This document shows positions 1 through 9,086 of a stretch of DNA of 64,000 bases, in pieces. Made by a program: the position numbers and the translations under genes. A model generated the notes under the pieces. The model did not search any database and had not been told where the DNA came from. It saw only the letters and a list, made by a program, of their open reading frames with translations. The DNA lies in the NCBI GenBank assembly GCA_016841945.1, contig JAENYC010000017.1:1-64000 (forward strand), read 5' to 3'. How positions within the stretch are numbered: the stretch's first letter is position 1; the number at the start of each line of letters is the position of its first letter. The DNA is from Haloplasma contractile (lineage in GTDB: Bacteria; Bacillota_I; Bacilli_A; Haloplasmatales; Haloplasmataceae).

Positions 1-50
1 CTTGATAAATTTAGGTTCAAAAAACTCTATTTACCGACAGCCCCTTTTTT

Positions 51-530
51 TTATAAATTATCAGGATCTTTATCAAAGAACACTCTTTCTGAATTTTCTT
101 TTGTTTTTATGATTTCATCATGTATTTCATTTATTTTTTCAGTAATAATCTCTGTTTCAATATGTGGAACATTATAATATAAAAACAAATCTTCAAATTG
201 CTTGATCGTTTTATTTAATTCAGTATTTATATGGATAAATTCATCAATATTTTTACTTTTACTTGCATTTTTAAACTGCTCAATATCTATATAAATGAGT
301 TTAACAACATCTTCTTCCTTTTCAAAGTCTTTGATAGGAAGAGGATATGGTTTAATTCTTTCTAAAAAGTACTTGTTATTTTTGTTTATATTATAAACAT
401 ATGATACCTCTATATCATCAATATTAAATTCAATATAACACATCTTACTATTAATCTGTTCAACTTTAGCACCCATTTGAATGAGTTTCATTTCATGCTG
501 ACTCGCTTGAGAATCTATAAATTTCTTCAT
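51..530 (-). CDS. Hypothetical protein (159 aa)
   Basis: I do not recognise this protein. It is soluble-looking and strongly charged, with no signal peptide or membrane segment. The second half (about residues 75-150) is rich in Lys, Glu and Ile and probably helical. The ATG start is preceded by AGGTG at a normal distance, which supports translation. It is followed on the same strand by nothing visible in the 50 bases left in the window, and the upstream neighbour is an ion transporter 40 bases away, so the two may be co-transcribed. No function is proposed. Confidence 0.55.
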   Translation of the reverse strand: MKKFIDSQASQHEMKLIQMGAKVEQINSKMCYIEFNIDDIEVSYVYNINKNNKYFLERIKPYPLPIKDFEKEEDVVKLIYIDIEQFKNASKSKNIDEFIHINTELNKTIKQFEDLFLYYNVPHIETEIITEKINEIHDEIIKTKENSERVFFDKDPDNL

Positions 531-570
531 ATCAACACCTCAACTTTATAATATCATCTAACTTATTATA

Positions 571-1863
571 TTACAAATAAAATAATAATAAATAAATCAT
601 AGAAATGATAATTGATACTATCATTAAAGGGAATCCGATTTTCATATAGCGAAAATATGATAAACGATGTCCGTTTTTGTCTAAAACACCGCAAGCAATC
701 ACATTACAAGAAGCCCCAATCATCGACCCATTACCACCTAGGCATGCGCCTAATGCAAGGGCCCACCATAGAGGCGTTATATTCATGACACCTTCGAATG
801 TACTAATCAGAGGTATCATGACACCGACAAATGGTATATTATCTAAAAATGAAGAAGCAATAGCTGATAACCATAGGATTAGTAATGCGGTTAAGATTAA
901 ATCTCCTTTTGTAAAATTTAATAAAGCCGTCGCTAAATTATCAATGACGTGTTGTGCTTCTAACCCTCCAATAATAATGAACAAACCAATGAAGAAAAAG
1001 ATGGTTGTCCATTCAATTTCTAAAAAGATTTCTTCAACTTCTATTTTACTGATGATTAATAATGTGGAAGCACCAAATAGAGCAACGGTTGCTGTGTTTA
1101 CATGTAAAACTTCATGTAAAGTAAACCCAATGATGGTAAGTGCTAACACAATAAGACATTTTATTAATAAGGCTTTATCTTTAATGGTTTTTGACTCATC
1201 AAATTTCATTAAATTCAATTGATTTTCCTTATCAACATCTAGAGATTTCCTATAGATTATTTTTAACAGGAATAAGGTTACAATGAAAATAACAATCACA
1301 ATAGGACCCAAATTAATGATAAAATCTAAAAATCCTAAATCAGTTTGTCCACCAATCATAATATTAGGCGGGTCACCAATGAGGGTTGCTGTGCCTCCTA
1401 TATTAGCTGCAAGGATTTCCGATATTAAATATGGGACTGGATTGACTTTCAATGTATCGGTAATCACTATGGTAACAGGTGCAATTAGTAAGATAGTGGT
1501 GACATTATCCAAAAAGGCTGAGGAAATAGCGGTTATGATTGAAAAAAATAAGATAATTTTCCATGGCTCACCTTTTGCATATTTAGCCGCCTTAATTGCC
1601 ATATATTGAAAAATTCCAGTTCTTTTTAAAATACTGACAATCATCATCATTCCAATTAATAATCCAATTGTATTAAAATCAATCGCTAATACTGCCGTTT
1701 GTTCATCAATTATGTGAACTAAAATCATAAATGCTGCACCAAATAAGGTGATGACTGTTCGGTTGATTTTTTCACTTATAATAAACACATAGACCGCGAT
1801 AAAAATTAATATTGATGTTAGCATATATGGATAACCCGTCGCAAACAAAATAGCGTTATTCAT
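571..1863 (-). CDS. ArsB/NhaD-type ion transporter (IT superfamily)
   Basis: Integral membrane protein of about 430 residues with some eleven hydrophobic segments, belonging to the ArsB/NhaD/P-protein branch of the ion transporter superfamily. The two-repeat signature is visible: an SAFLDNVTT segment near residue 115 and a matching SSFLDNIPF segment near residue 340, plus an IGDPPNIMIG loop near residue 165, typical of anion or Na+/H+ carriers of this fold. The substrate (arsenite, Na+/H+ or a dicarboxylate) cannot be told; no arsR, arsC or other ars gene is adjacent. A TTG three codons upstream overlaps the AGGAG ribosome site with no spacing, so I chose the ATG nine bases downstream of AGGAG. 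Confidence 0.85.
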   Translation of the reverse strand: MNNAILFATGYPYMLTSILIFIAVYVFIISEKINRTVITLFGAAFMILVHIIDEQTAVLAIDFNTIGLLIGMMMIVSILKRTGIFQYMAIKAAKYAKGEPWKIILFFSIITAISSAFLDNVTTILLIAPVTIVITDTLKVNPVPYLISEILAANIGGTATLIGDPPNIMIGGQTDLGFLDFIINLGPIVIVIFIVTLFLLKIIYRKSLDVDKENQLNLMKFDESKTIKDKALLIKCLIVLALTIIGFTLHEVLHVNTATVALFGASTLLIISKIEVEEIFLEIEWTTIFFFIGLFIIIGGLEAQHVIDNLATALLNFTKGDLILTALLILWLSAIASSFLDNIPFVGVMIPLISTFEGVMNITPLWWALALGACLGGNGSMIGASCNVIACGVLDKNGHRLSYFRYMKIGFPLMIVSIIISMIYLLLFYL

Positions 1864-1998
1864 AGTACCCAACTCCTATTACCAAAAATTTCATACATTT
1901 CTATCATACACCTTTTTTATAAAAAATCAACATTATAGGTAATTACTCATATTATGACATCTCTTATCATTAATATACTTCTTTTTAATAACGATTTA

Positions 1999-2038
1999 AA
2001 AAGGGATTGCTACAAAATAACCTGTAACAATCCCCTTT
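1999..2038 (-). terminator. Intrinsic terminator after the CoA-disulfide reductase gene
   Basis: Read on the minus strand, GGGATTGTTACA pairs with TGTAGCAATCCC (one G-T pair) around an AT-rich loop and is followed by a T run. It lies 30 bases after the stop codon of the reductase. Confidence 0.85.
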
Positions 2039-2066
2039 AAAAGGATATATATTTAATGAATCACAA

Positions 2067-3767
2067 TTAATTAAAATTAGGTTTCGTTAATACACTTTCA
2101 CGGTCATTTTCTAAGCGATTAACTGTATCTTCATAGATTGAAATAAATAAATATGACCCAGCAATATTATAAACATCATAACCTAAAGTTTGAAGATATA
2201 ATGTCATATTATAAGAACGTTGTGCTGTTCTACAATGGAGATAAACAGGTTTATTCTTATCTATTTCCCCAAAACGTTGACGCATTTGACTCATTGGAAT
2301 ATTTTTAGCACCGATGATATGTCCCATTTCATATTCATTTTCTTCACGAACATCTATGATTTGAGCATCTTGGTCAAGTAACTTTCTTAACTGTGTAAAT
2401 GGTACTTGTTTGAAAGCGCCAGTATTTAAATTATTACCAATATAACCTGCATGATTGACAGCATCCTTACCTGTACCATAAGGTGGAGCATAACATAGTT
2501 CAAGGTCTTGTAAATCTTTTACAGTACCACCGAACTTAATCGCAGTCGCGATAACATCTATTCTCTTTTCTACTATACCCTCACCAAGTGCTTGTGCCCC
2601 TAATACTCTACCTGTTTCTTTTTCATATAATACCTTCATCAGTAGTGGTTTTCTTTTTGGCATTAAACCAACGCGATCAAAAGGTCCTAAATAGATGACA
2701 TTATAATCAATATTTAAATCACGTTGTTTAATATATCGTTCAGTTAAACCAGTGACAGCACCGGTATAATTAAATACCTTGATTACTGACGAGGCAATAT
2801 AACCACGATTATCTATTTCCAATCCATTTATATGGTCAGCAACTAAACGCCCTTGTTTATTAGCAGGACCTGCAAGTGGTAATGGTTCAACTAGATGACT
2901 CAATGCATTTCTAACTTTTATGGCATCACCGACAGCATAAATATTTGGATCATTTGTTTGATAATTATCATCTACTGAAATATAACCTCTATCATCTAAG
3001 TTAATTCCTGAATCTTGTAAGAATTCTGTCATCGGTCTAACACCGATAGATAGAATAACTCCATCCGTTTTAATTTCTTGTCCGTTTTCCAATATCACTT
3101 TATTTTCATCGAATTGACTAACACGTTGTTTTAACTTGAGTTCAACCCCATGGTCAAGTAATGTTTTATGTAAGACTTGAACCATTTCATAATCAAATGT
3201 AAGCATGATTTGTTCCATTGCTTCAACTAGCGTTACCTCAATGCCAATTTCACGTAAATTCTCTGCCATTTCAACACCGACAAAACCGCCACCAATAACT
3301 GTCATATGTTTTGGTTTTTTTTCAGTAATAAACGACATAATTTCAGCAATATCTGGTACATTTCTTACCGTATAAATATCAATCTTATCTTTTCCTGGAA
3401 AATTAGGGAAAATTGCCTTAGCACCAGGAGACAATACTAATTTGTCATAATTTTCTTCATATGTTTTACCTGTTTCATGATTTAAAACAGTGATATTTTT
3501 CTTTTCACGATTAATTGATGTAACTTCTGAATTAACGCGTACTTCAATGTTATATTGTTTTGAAAACTTTTCAGGTGTCATAAGGACTAAGTTTTCTAAC
3601 TTAGGAACAATTTTACTCACATGATATGGTAGACAACAATTTGAAAAAGAAACATAGGGTCCTTTATCAAACATAATAATTTCTGCACTTTCATCTAACC
3701 TTCTTAATCTAGCAGCAGCACTTGCACCACCAGCAACACCACCTACTATTAAGTATTTCTTACTCAC
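2067..3767 (-). CDS. cdr: CoA-disulfide reductase with C-terminal rhodanese domain
   Basis: Flavoprotein of the pyridine nucleotide-disulfide reductase class II fused to a rhodanese domain (566 aa, the usual length of the fused CoADR-Rhd type). The N-terminal FAD site is VGGVAGGASAAAR (residues 8-20). The single catalytic cysteine sits in SFSNCCLPY (Cys44, with an extra Cys45 where most relatives have Gly or Ala). A second dinucleotide motif, VIGGGFVGVEMAE, is near residue 157, and the dimerisation domain follows. The rhodanese loop HCRTAQRS carries Cys512. Such enzymes reduce CoA disulfide, CoA persulfide or polysulfide with NAD(P)H. It lies 22 bases downstream of a YeeE-type sulfur transporter in the same operon, pointing to a role in sulfane sulfur or thiosulfate handling. 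Confidence 0.92.
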   Translation of the reverse strand: MSKKYLIVGGVAGGASAAARLRRLDESAEIIMFDKGPYVSFSNCCLPYHVSKIVPKLENLVLMTPEKFSKQYNIEVRVNSEVTSINREKKNITVLNHETGKTYEENYDKLVLSPGAKAIFPNFPGKDKIDIYTVRNVPDIAEIMSFITEKKPKHMTVIGGGFVGVEMAENLREIGIEVTLVEAMEQIMLTFDYEMVQVLHKTLLDHGVELKLKQRVSQFDENKVILENGQEIKTDGVILSIGVRPMTEFLQDSGINLDDRGYISVDDNYQTNDPNIYAVGDAIKVRNALSHLVEPLPLAGPANKQGRLVADHINGLEIDNRGYIASSVIKVFNYTGAVTGLTERYIKQRDLNIDYNVIYLGPFDRVGLMPKRKPLLMKVLYEKETGRVLGAQALGEGIVEKRIDVIATAIKFGGTVKDLQDLELCYAPPYGTGKDAVNHAGYIGNNLNTGAFKQVPFTQLRKLLDQDAQIIDVREENEYEMGHIIGAKNIPMSQMRQRFGEIDKNKPVYLHCRTAQRSYNMTLYLQTLGYDVYNIAGSYLFISIYEDTVNRLENDRESVLTKPNFN

Positions 3768-3789
3768 ATTAACACCTCTTGTCTATTAT

Positions 3790-5025
3790 TTAATCACACT
3801 TAATAACTTTTTTTAATATAATATTTCCTATAACACCACCGATAATCATGAATATGAGGAAAAACCATCCAGATAATGAGAATTGTGCAATAGGTGAATA
3901 TAATGCTCCAACATTACATCCATTTGATAATCTTGTACCAAATCCTAATAAGAATCCTCCAAGTACAAACGCAATCAGTTGTTTCCATGAGATTTTAAAT
4001 GACATCTTTAATGTACCCATGGTTAAAATTGCAATGAATGCACCTAACAAAATAGCAATATTTTGAACTGATACAGGATGATCAAAGGCAAATGAAGCAG
4101 CTGACATATGAGTGAATTCGGTAATCCAACTAGGACTAACACCAAACACCATTAAAATTTTACCAAACCATAAGCCATAGACAGTTGACACACCCCAACC
4201 ACCTTTGGTAACAACCATAAGTGTTAAGAATGCACCAGCTATTACAAATGAAGCAGTTCTTAATGACCATGGATTTCCAAGGATAACATCATAAGTACCC
4301 TTGCTGATAGGATTTAAAGGAAGTTCATCATGTGTAATTTCTTTGTGTGCTATCTCAGATTTAATTTCTGTATATTTTCCTTTATTCTTTAATATTTTTT
4401 CAACAAACAATGATCCATAAGTAAATAGTAATGCGATTAATACCACAACAATAATACCACCTAATAACCCATTAAATGGACCATTAAACCAATCTACAAT
4501 ATAAACACCTTTTGGAGATGTAGAGGTATTAAACCAAGTTTCACTTACCCAACTATTTTCACCACTTTGTTGAATTGGTAAACCTACAAATACACCAATA
4601 CCAAAGAAGATGATGATGATGATTGCTTTAAGTGGATTATTTCTAAAATCAGTCAATACACCAGAAGCACAATTACTTGCAAGTGCCATTCCAACACCAA
4701 ATAAGAATCCTCCTAATAATAATCCCAAATTAATAGGGTTAATCCAGAACTTAGCAGTTGTTAATACACCACTATATAGTAATACAGCTGTTCCAATAGA
4801 AGAAATCGCAAATAAAAACATTAGCGTTCTCATTAATTTGGTTGAACCGAAGCGATAAGCTCTATTCACAGAACCTGCAAAACCATATGCACCTCTTGCC
4901 AGTGCATATCCTAATACTAATCCAATAAGCAATCTAAAAATTAGTCCTGTCTCTAATATAGCAAAGCCTATAATCAGTGTAACAGCAAGTAAAGCTAAAC
5001 CACAAATTACTTGAATCTTCTTCAT
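3790..5025 (-). CDS. YeeE/YedE-family sulfur (thiosulfate) transporter
   Basis: Polytopic membrane protein (411 aa) made of two homologous Sulf_transp halves. The hallmark conserved cysteines are seen in ASNCASGVL (about residue 118) and SNGCNVGAL (about residue 369), the motifs that relay thiosulfate in TsuA/YeeE proteins. GX-rich transmembrane helices such as LLLGGFLFGVGMALAS surround them. The gene heads a two-gene minus-strand operon with the CoA-disulfide reductase/rhodanese gene and is divergent from a LysR regulator, the likely controller. Thiosulfate is the family expectation; other sulfur species (for example selenium- or persulfide-related) are possible. Confidence 0.88.
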   Translation of the reverse strand: MKKIQVICGLALLAVTLIIGFAILETGLIFRLLIGLVLGYALARGAYGFAGSVNRAYRFGSTKLMRTLMFLFAISSIGTAVLLYSGVLTTAKFWINPINLGLLLGGFLFGVGMALASNCASGVLTDFRNNPLKAIIIIIFFGIGVFVGLPIQQSGENSWVSETWFNTSTSPKGVYIVDWFNGPFNGLLGGIIVVVLIALLFTYGSLFVEKILKNKGKYTEIKSEIAHKEITHDELPLNPISKGTYDVILGNPWSLRTASFVIAGAFLTLMVVTKGGWGVSTVYGLWFGKILMVFGVSPSWITEFTHMSAASFAFDHPVSVQNIAILLGAFIAILTMGTLKMSFKISWKQLIAFVLGGFLLGFGTRLSNGCNVGALYSPIAQFSLSGWFFLIFMIIGGVIGNIILKKVIKCD

Positions 5026-5208
5026 ATAAATCCTCCCACATTTATTTATATTTTAAGGGCTTATTATCGTTATTTTTTTCACAATAAAATCTAAAAAAAA
5101 ACAAGACTAAAACCCTTACAATGACATTGTAGCATAATTCACAACTTTTTAGTTATAGAAAAAATTAATGCTACATAAGGAAAATTAATAGCAGGATCAA
5201 AGAATCAG

Positions 5209-5236
5209 TGACAACTAAATCAATCTGATGTATAAT
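5209..5236 (+). promoter_or_regulatory. Probable promoter of the LysR gene
   Basis: A GTGACA -35 candidate lies 16 bases from a perfect TATAAT (5231-5236) that is also preceded by TG. It sits about 34 bases before the LysR start. The 244-base divergent gap should also hold the transporter promoter and a LysR box, which I could not place with confidence. Confidence 0.55.
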
Positions 5237-5269
5237 AAATATAATAGAGTAGGAAGGGAGTTAAAATAA

Positions 5270-6175
5270 ATGAATATAGAATCTCTTAAGTACTTTAGGG
5301 AAATTGCTGATGTAAAAAGTATATCCAAAGTATCTTTACAATCTCACATCTCACAATCAGCGTTAAGTCAGATGATCCAAAAACTTGAAGAAAGCATTGG
5401 TTATGAATTATTAAATCGGAGTAATAAAGGCGTCGAACTGACTGAAATGGGAAAAGTAGTTTACGATTACTCTGATAAAATATTAAAAACCTATCAAAAA
5501 ATGATTGATGAATTATCATGGATGAAACAAAATCAACACAATGTTATCATCAATAGCACTTGGGCAATATCCCATTATTCATTACCTTGTCTTTTGGTTG
5601 AAATGAAAAATCAATATCCAAACATTCACTACGAAATAAGATCTAACCGTTCAGAAGAGATTGTGAAAAATGTTGAAAATGGATTAGCTGACATTGGCAT
5701 CATATACTGTGATAGACCTTCCGAACTTATAAAAACGATCCATTTTTGTGATGAGCCGATAGTCTTGGTTTCCTCTAAAGATTTTAATATACCACCTAAA
5801 ATATTAGTCAGTGATTTATTTCAATACAAAATCATTTATTTTAAGGATGGTTGTTATAACACAAATGTCTATGAAACGATTTCTTTATATCTTACAAATA
5901 TGAATCAGCATCCGATTGATTTTAATCCTCTACTAAGTTTAGACTCAATTAGTGCTGTTAAATCATCCGTTTCAGAAGGATTCGGTATTTCTTTCTTACC
6001 TTATAGTGCTGTTAAAAAAGAAATTAATGAAAATCGTTTTAAATTAATTGAGTTAAATGATATAAATTTAAAACTAAAAGTAAATATTATATCTTTAAAA
6101 CAAGAGAAGTTAACATCTCCTGTAAAAAGAACGATAGATTTACTTTTCAAATTAGGTCCTGATTCATTATGTTAA
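5270..6175 (+). CDS. LysR-family transcriptional regulator
   Basis: A 301-residue LysR-type regulator of normal length. The winged helix-turn-helix occupies residues 1-60 (LKYFREIADVKSISKVSLQ, then SQSALSQMIQKLEESIGYEL) and a substrate-binding effector domain follows from about residue 90. It is divergently transcribed from the YeeE-CoADR operon, the standard LysR arrangement, so it most likely senses a sulfur metabolite and controls that operon. This assignment is inferred from position only. GGGAG lies nine bases before the ATG. A hypothetical gene follows 13 bases later in the same transcript. Confidence 0.9.
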   Translation: MNIESLKYFREIADVKSISKVSLQSHISQSALSQMIQKLEESIGYELLNRSNKGVELTEMGKVVYDYSDKILKTYQKMIDELSWMKQNQHNVIINSTWAISHYSLPCLLVEMKNQYPNIHYEIRSNRSEEIVKNVENGLADIGIIYCDRPSELIKTIHFCDEPIVLVSSKDFNIPPKILVSDLFQYKIIYFKDGCYNTNVYETISLYLTNMNQHPIDFNPLLSLDSISAVKSSVSEGFGISFLPYSAVKKEINENRFKLIELNDINLKLKVNIISLKQEKLTSPVKRTIDLLFKLGPDSLC

Positions 6176-6188
6176 AAAAGGTGATGAG

Positions 6189-6710
6189 ATGATACTATAT
6201 CATTATTTCGAAAAAAGTAAAGGACCATTTAAAAATCTATCTGATTTATCAATTGACAAAGCAAAGGAAGTTTTAAATAAAATAAAAATAGAAGAAGAAG
6301 TATTTGCATCTCGTCGTTTTGAAGGTTATCTTGAAAGAAGAAAAGAGTTAGAACAAAAAGCAAGGAATATCTTTATATCAAAAGGTGGAGAACCTATCAG
6401 ACAAGTCCCACATTATATGGTCGTTGAGGAATGTGAATGGTTGAAAACCTGGTATAAAAAAGGAGACTTTATTAAAATCACTATTACTCATTTTGATATA
6501 AAGACACTTTCCTTTAGTTATGGAGACTTATTTCCTACTTTTAGTCCTAAAATAAACGACCAAAAAGAATATAGGCAAAACGTTTATACTTATGAAGAAA
6601 TTATACCATTAATAAAAAAATATGGTTTACCTCAACATTGGAATCCAAATGGTGAGTATGGACCAGAACGTTATATTGAAGTACAAGTATGGTGTGATAT
6701 ATCGTTTTAA
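6189..6710 (+). CDS. Hypothetical protein (173 aa)
   Basis: Soluble protein with no signal or membrane segment. The middle part has an amphipathic Lys/Glu-rich helix (about residues 20-65), and the C-terminal half is rich in aromatic residues (Tyr, Trp, Phe), ending in an IEVQVWCDISF strand. I do not know the family. A GTGATGAG sequence just before the ATG offers a weak ribosome site. It lies 13 bases after the LysR gene and shares its terminator, so it is probably co-transcribed with it. Confidence 0.65.
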   Translation: MILYHYFEKSKGPFKNLSDLSIDKAKEVLNKIKIEEEVFASRRFEGYLERRKELEQKARNIFISKGGEPIRQVPHYMVVEECEWLKTWYKKGDFIKITITHFDIKTLSFSYGDLFPTFSPKINDQKEYRQNVYTYEEIIPLIKKYGLPQHWNPNGEYGPERYIEVQVWCDISF

Positions 6711-6714
6711 AAGT

Positions 6715-6741
6715 AAAAAAGAACAGATCTGTTCTTTTTTT
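6715..6741. terminator. Bidirectional intrinsic terminator
   Basis: A near-perfect palindrome, AAAAAAGAACAG joined to its complement CTGTTCTTTTTT, lies between the convergent hypothetical gene and the nitronate monooxygenase-like gene. It has T runs in both reading directions. Confidence 0.85.
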
Positions 6742-6759
6742 GACTTTATATGTTATTTT

Positions 6760-7836
6760 TCAATATGCAAGAATCTCTTCTTTTAGTTCATTCATTAATT
6801 CAGCTACACTGACTAACTCATTTATACGATATGCATTATCACCACAAAAAACTAAACCATTATTTATATCACCTGATACAGATTTAATTAATGCATCAGT
6901 AATACAATAAGGAATTGTTTTGCGATCACATAGTTCTGGATTTAAACAGTCAAAACATTTATTAACGGCTATATTTTTTTGCTTAATTGTTTCAACTAAT
7001 GAATTATTAATCGCTCTACCTGGCATTCCAACAGGACTTTTTACCAGTTCAATATCATCTTTCTTACAATTAATGAAGGCCTGTTTAAAACTTTTACTCG
7101 CATCACATTCATGTGTTCCAATAAATCTAGTGGCCATTTGTACACCACTTGCACCTAATTTTAAGTATCTAGCAATATCAAATCCTGTATAGATGCCACC
7201 TGCAACGACTACAGGAATTTGTTTTTTATATTTCTCTTCGTAAGGTTTTACTTCTTCTAACACATCCGACAATATATTTTCTAGTTTAATATCATTATTT
7301 TTTACATCGTCTAATGAAAAACCTAAATGACCACCAGCCCTTGGTCCTTCTATCACAACCAAGTCAGCAGCTGTCTCATATTTCTTATCCCATATTTTAA
7401 ATATAACTTTAGCTGCACGCCCTGAAGAAACAATTGGTGCTATTTTTACTTTAGTGTTTTTTACTAATTGTGGTAATGTTTTAGGAAGACCTGCCCCTGA
7501 TATAATTAAATCAACGCCAGCTTTAATCGCTGTTTTAATATATTCTTCATAATATCTTAATGCCACCATAATATTTACACCAATAATACCATTGATGGTA
7601 TTTTCTTTCGCTTTTTTAATATGATAGGAAAGTGCCCTAATATTAGCTTTAAGTGGATTTGTATTAAAATCTTTTTCTTGATATCCAATTTGAGCAGCTG
7701 ATATAACACCAATTCCACCTTCGGTACTAACAGCTTGAGATAAATTAGATAATGATACACCTACTCCCATTCCTCCTTGAATGATAGGTAGTTTTGCAAT
7801 CAAATCGCCTATTTTTAATGGTTTTATCTTCATCAT
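6760..7836 (-). CDS. Nitronate monooxygenase / FabK-like flavoenzyme
   Basis: TIM-barrel FMN enzyme of the 2-nitropropane dioxygenase family (358 aa). The start LPIIQGGMGVGVS (residues 15-27) forms the first strand and flavin-binding loop, NIMVAL marks the next strand, and IEGPRAGGHLGF (about residue 160) holds the AGGH motif with the active-site His. VVAGGIYTG and ASGVQMATRF complete the FMN phosphate site. Close relatives include the enoyl-ACP reductase FabK, but a FabK would normally sit in a fatty-acid cluster, and here the gene stands alone. GGAG precedes the first of two adjacent ATGs by seven bases. A cysteine-rich patch (CFDCLNPELCDRKTIPYC) near residue 296 is an added feature seen in clostridial-type members. 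Confidence 0.85.
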   Translation of the reverse strand: MMKIKPLKIGDLIAKLPIIQGGMGVGVSLSNLSQAVSTEGGIGVISAAQIGYQEKDFNTNPLKANIRALSYHIKKAKENTINGIIGVNIMVALRYYEEYIKTAIKAGVDLIISGAGLPKTLPQLVKNTKVKIAPIVSSGRAAKVIFKIWDKKYETAADLVVIEGPRAGGHLGFSLDDVKNNDIKLENILSDVLEEVKPYEEKYKKQIPVVVAGGIYTGFDIARYLKLGASGVQMATRFIGTHECDASKSFKQAFINCKKDDIELVKSPVGMPGRAINNSLVETIKQKNIAVNKCFDCLNPELCDRKTIPYCITDALIKSVSGDINNGLVFCGDNAYRINELVSVAELMNELKEEILAY

Positions 7837-8053
7837 GTCATCACTCCATATTCGTATTCCTCTCTTTATTATACTTTATCAACTGGGATTTGTAAATTGC
7901 TTTGAACATCAAAATGTTTGAATATCAAAATTTTTAAACGTTTTCATATATATTATCAAAAATATTTATATTTTATGGTAAGATATAATTAAGTTTAGAA
8001 TGAATATACATCTATTATGTACACTAAATATAGAGGAAAATTAGAGGTGGAAA

Positions 8054-9085
8054 ATGAAAAATCAAAAAAGAATAAGAGATTATGGCATCACCATAGGCAG
8101 TTTAAAAACAGGAAAATTAAATGCGATTACTGACGTTTCCGGTGTAAGAGTGGGACATGTTACTTTAGATAGCGAAAAAGCCAAAACAGGTGTAACAGCA
8201 ATCATCCCTCATGACGGTAATTTATTTAGAGAAAAGCTCATCAGTGCAAGTCATGTCATCAACGGTTTTGGAAAAAGTGTTGGTCTTATTCAAGTTGATG
8301 AGTTAGGACAAATTGAAACACCAATATTACTCACTAACACACTTAATGTTGGAAAGGTAAGTGATGCTTTAATTGAGTATTGTCTCAAAGAAAATGATGA
8401 CATAGGGGTAAAAACTGGTACAATCAATCCCATCGTCTGTGAATGTAATGATGGACATTTAAATCATATTAGAGCGCGTTTTGTAGAAAAGGAACATGTC
8501 TTTGAAGCATTAAATAATGCACAAAGTGAATTTTTAGAAGGGGATGTCGGCGCAGGCAAAGGCATGAAATGTTATGGATATAAAGGTGGAATAGGTACTT
8601 CTTCACGTATCGTATCAATTCATCATGCAATTTATACAGTGGGTGTCTTAGTGTTATCTAATTTTGGAAAAAAGAGAGATTTGATTATCAATCACAAACA
8701 CTTAAGGGAAAAAGATGATAATGAAAATGAAAAAGGTTCTATTGTCTTTGTAGTCGCAACCGATGCGCCATTATCAAGTCGTCAATTAAAACGCGTGATT
8801 AAACGCGTTGAAATTGGTTTGCATAGAACCGGATCATTTATGGGAAATGGTAGTGGCGAAATTGTCGTTGGTTTTTCAAGTGCAAATAGACTACATCATT
8901 ATAATGATGAAGATAGTATTTCTATTAAGATACTGAATGAAAATAGAATAGACTTCTTATTCCGAGCTGTTGCTGAAGCAACAGAAGAGGCGATATTAAA
9001 CTCAATGATTACAGCTAATAAAGTAATAGGACGGGATGGACATGAAGTTAAAAGTTTAAAGGAAAATATACATCAATACTTATAA
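8054..9085 (+). CDS. P1-family (DmpA-like) self-processing peptidase
   Basis: Member of peptidase family S58 (L-aminopeptidase D-amidase/esterase), 343 aa. The N-terminal ITDVSGVRVGHVTL is the family signature. Residues equivalent to those of DmpA can be placed: Asn203 (LSNFG), the autocleavage pair Gly228-Ser229 just before IVFVVATDAPL, and Ser267 and Glu269 in NGSGEI. By analogy the precursor would cut itself before Ser229 to expose the nucleophile. These enzymes remove N-terminal residues from short peptides or beta-peptides. No signal peptide is present, so it should be cytoplasmic. GAGGTGG precedes the ATG by five bases, and a TATAAT (7984-7989) lies 65 bases upstream. Confidence 0.88.
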   Translation: MKNQKRIRDYGITIGSLKTGKLNAITDVSGVRVGHVTLDSEKAKTGVTAIIPHDGNLFREKLISASHVINGFGKSVGLIQVDELGQIETPILLTNTLNVGKVSDALIEYCLKENDDIGVKTGTINPIVCECNDGHLNHIRARFVEKEHVFEALNNAQSEFLEGDVGAGKGMKCYGYKGGIGTSSRIVSIHHAIYTVGVLVLSNFGKKRDLIINHKHLREKDDNENEKGSIVFVVATDAPLSSRQLKRVIKRVEIGLHRTGSFMGNGSGEIVVGFSSANRLHHYNDEDSISIKILNENRIDFLFRAVAEATEEAILNSMITANKVIGRDGHEVKSLKENIHQYL

Positions 9086-9086
9086 T

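Noticed and set aside
677-1609. Plus-strand open frames opposite the ion transporter
   Set aside because: Shadows of a well-supported transporter gene; low-complexity hydrophilic products without ribosome sites. The same holds for antisense frames over hppA, the S1 gene and the lysine operon.
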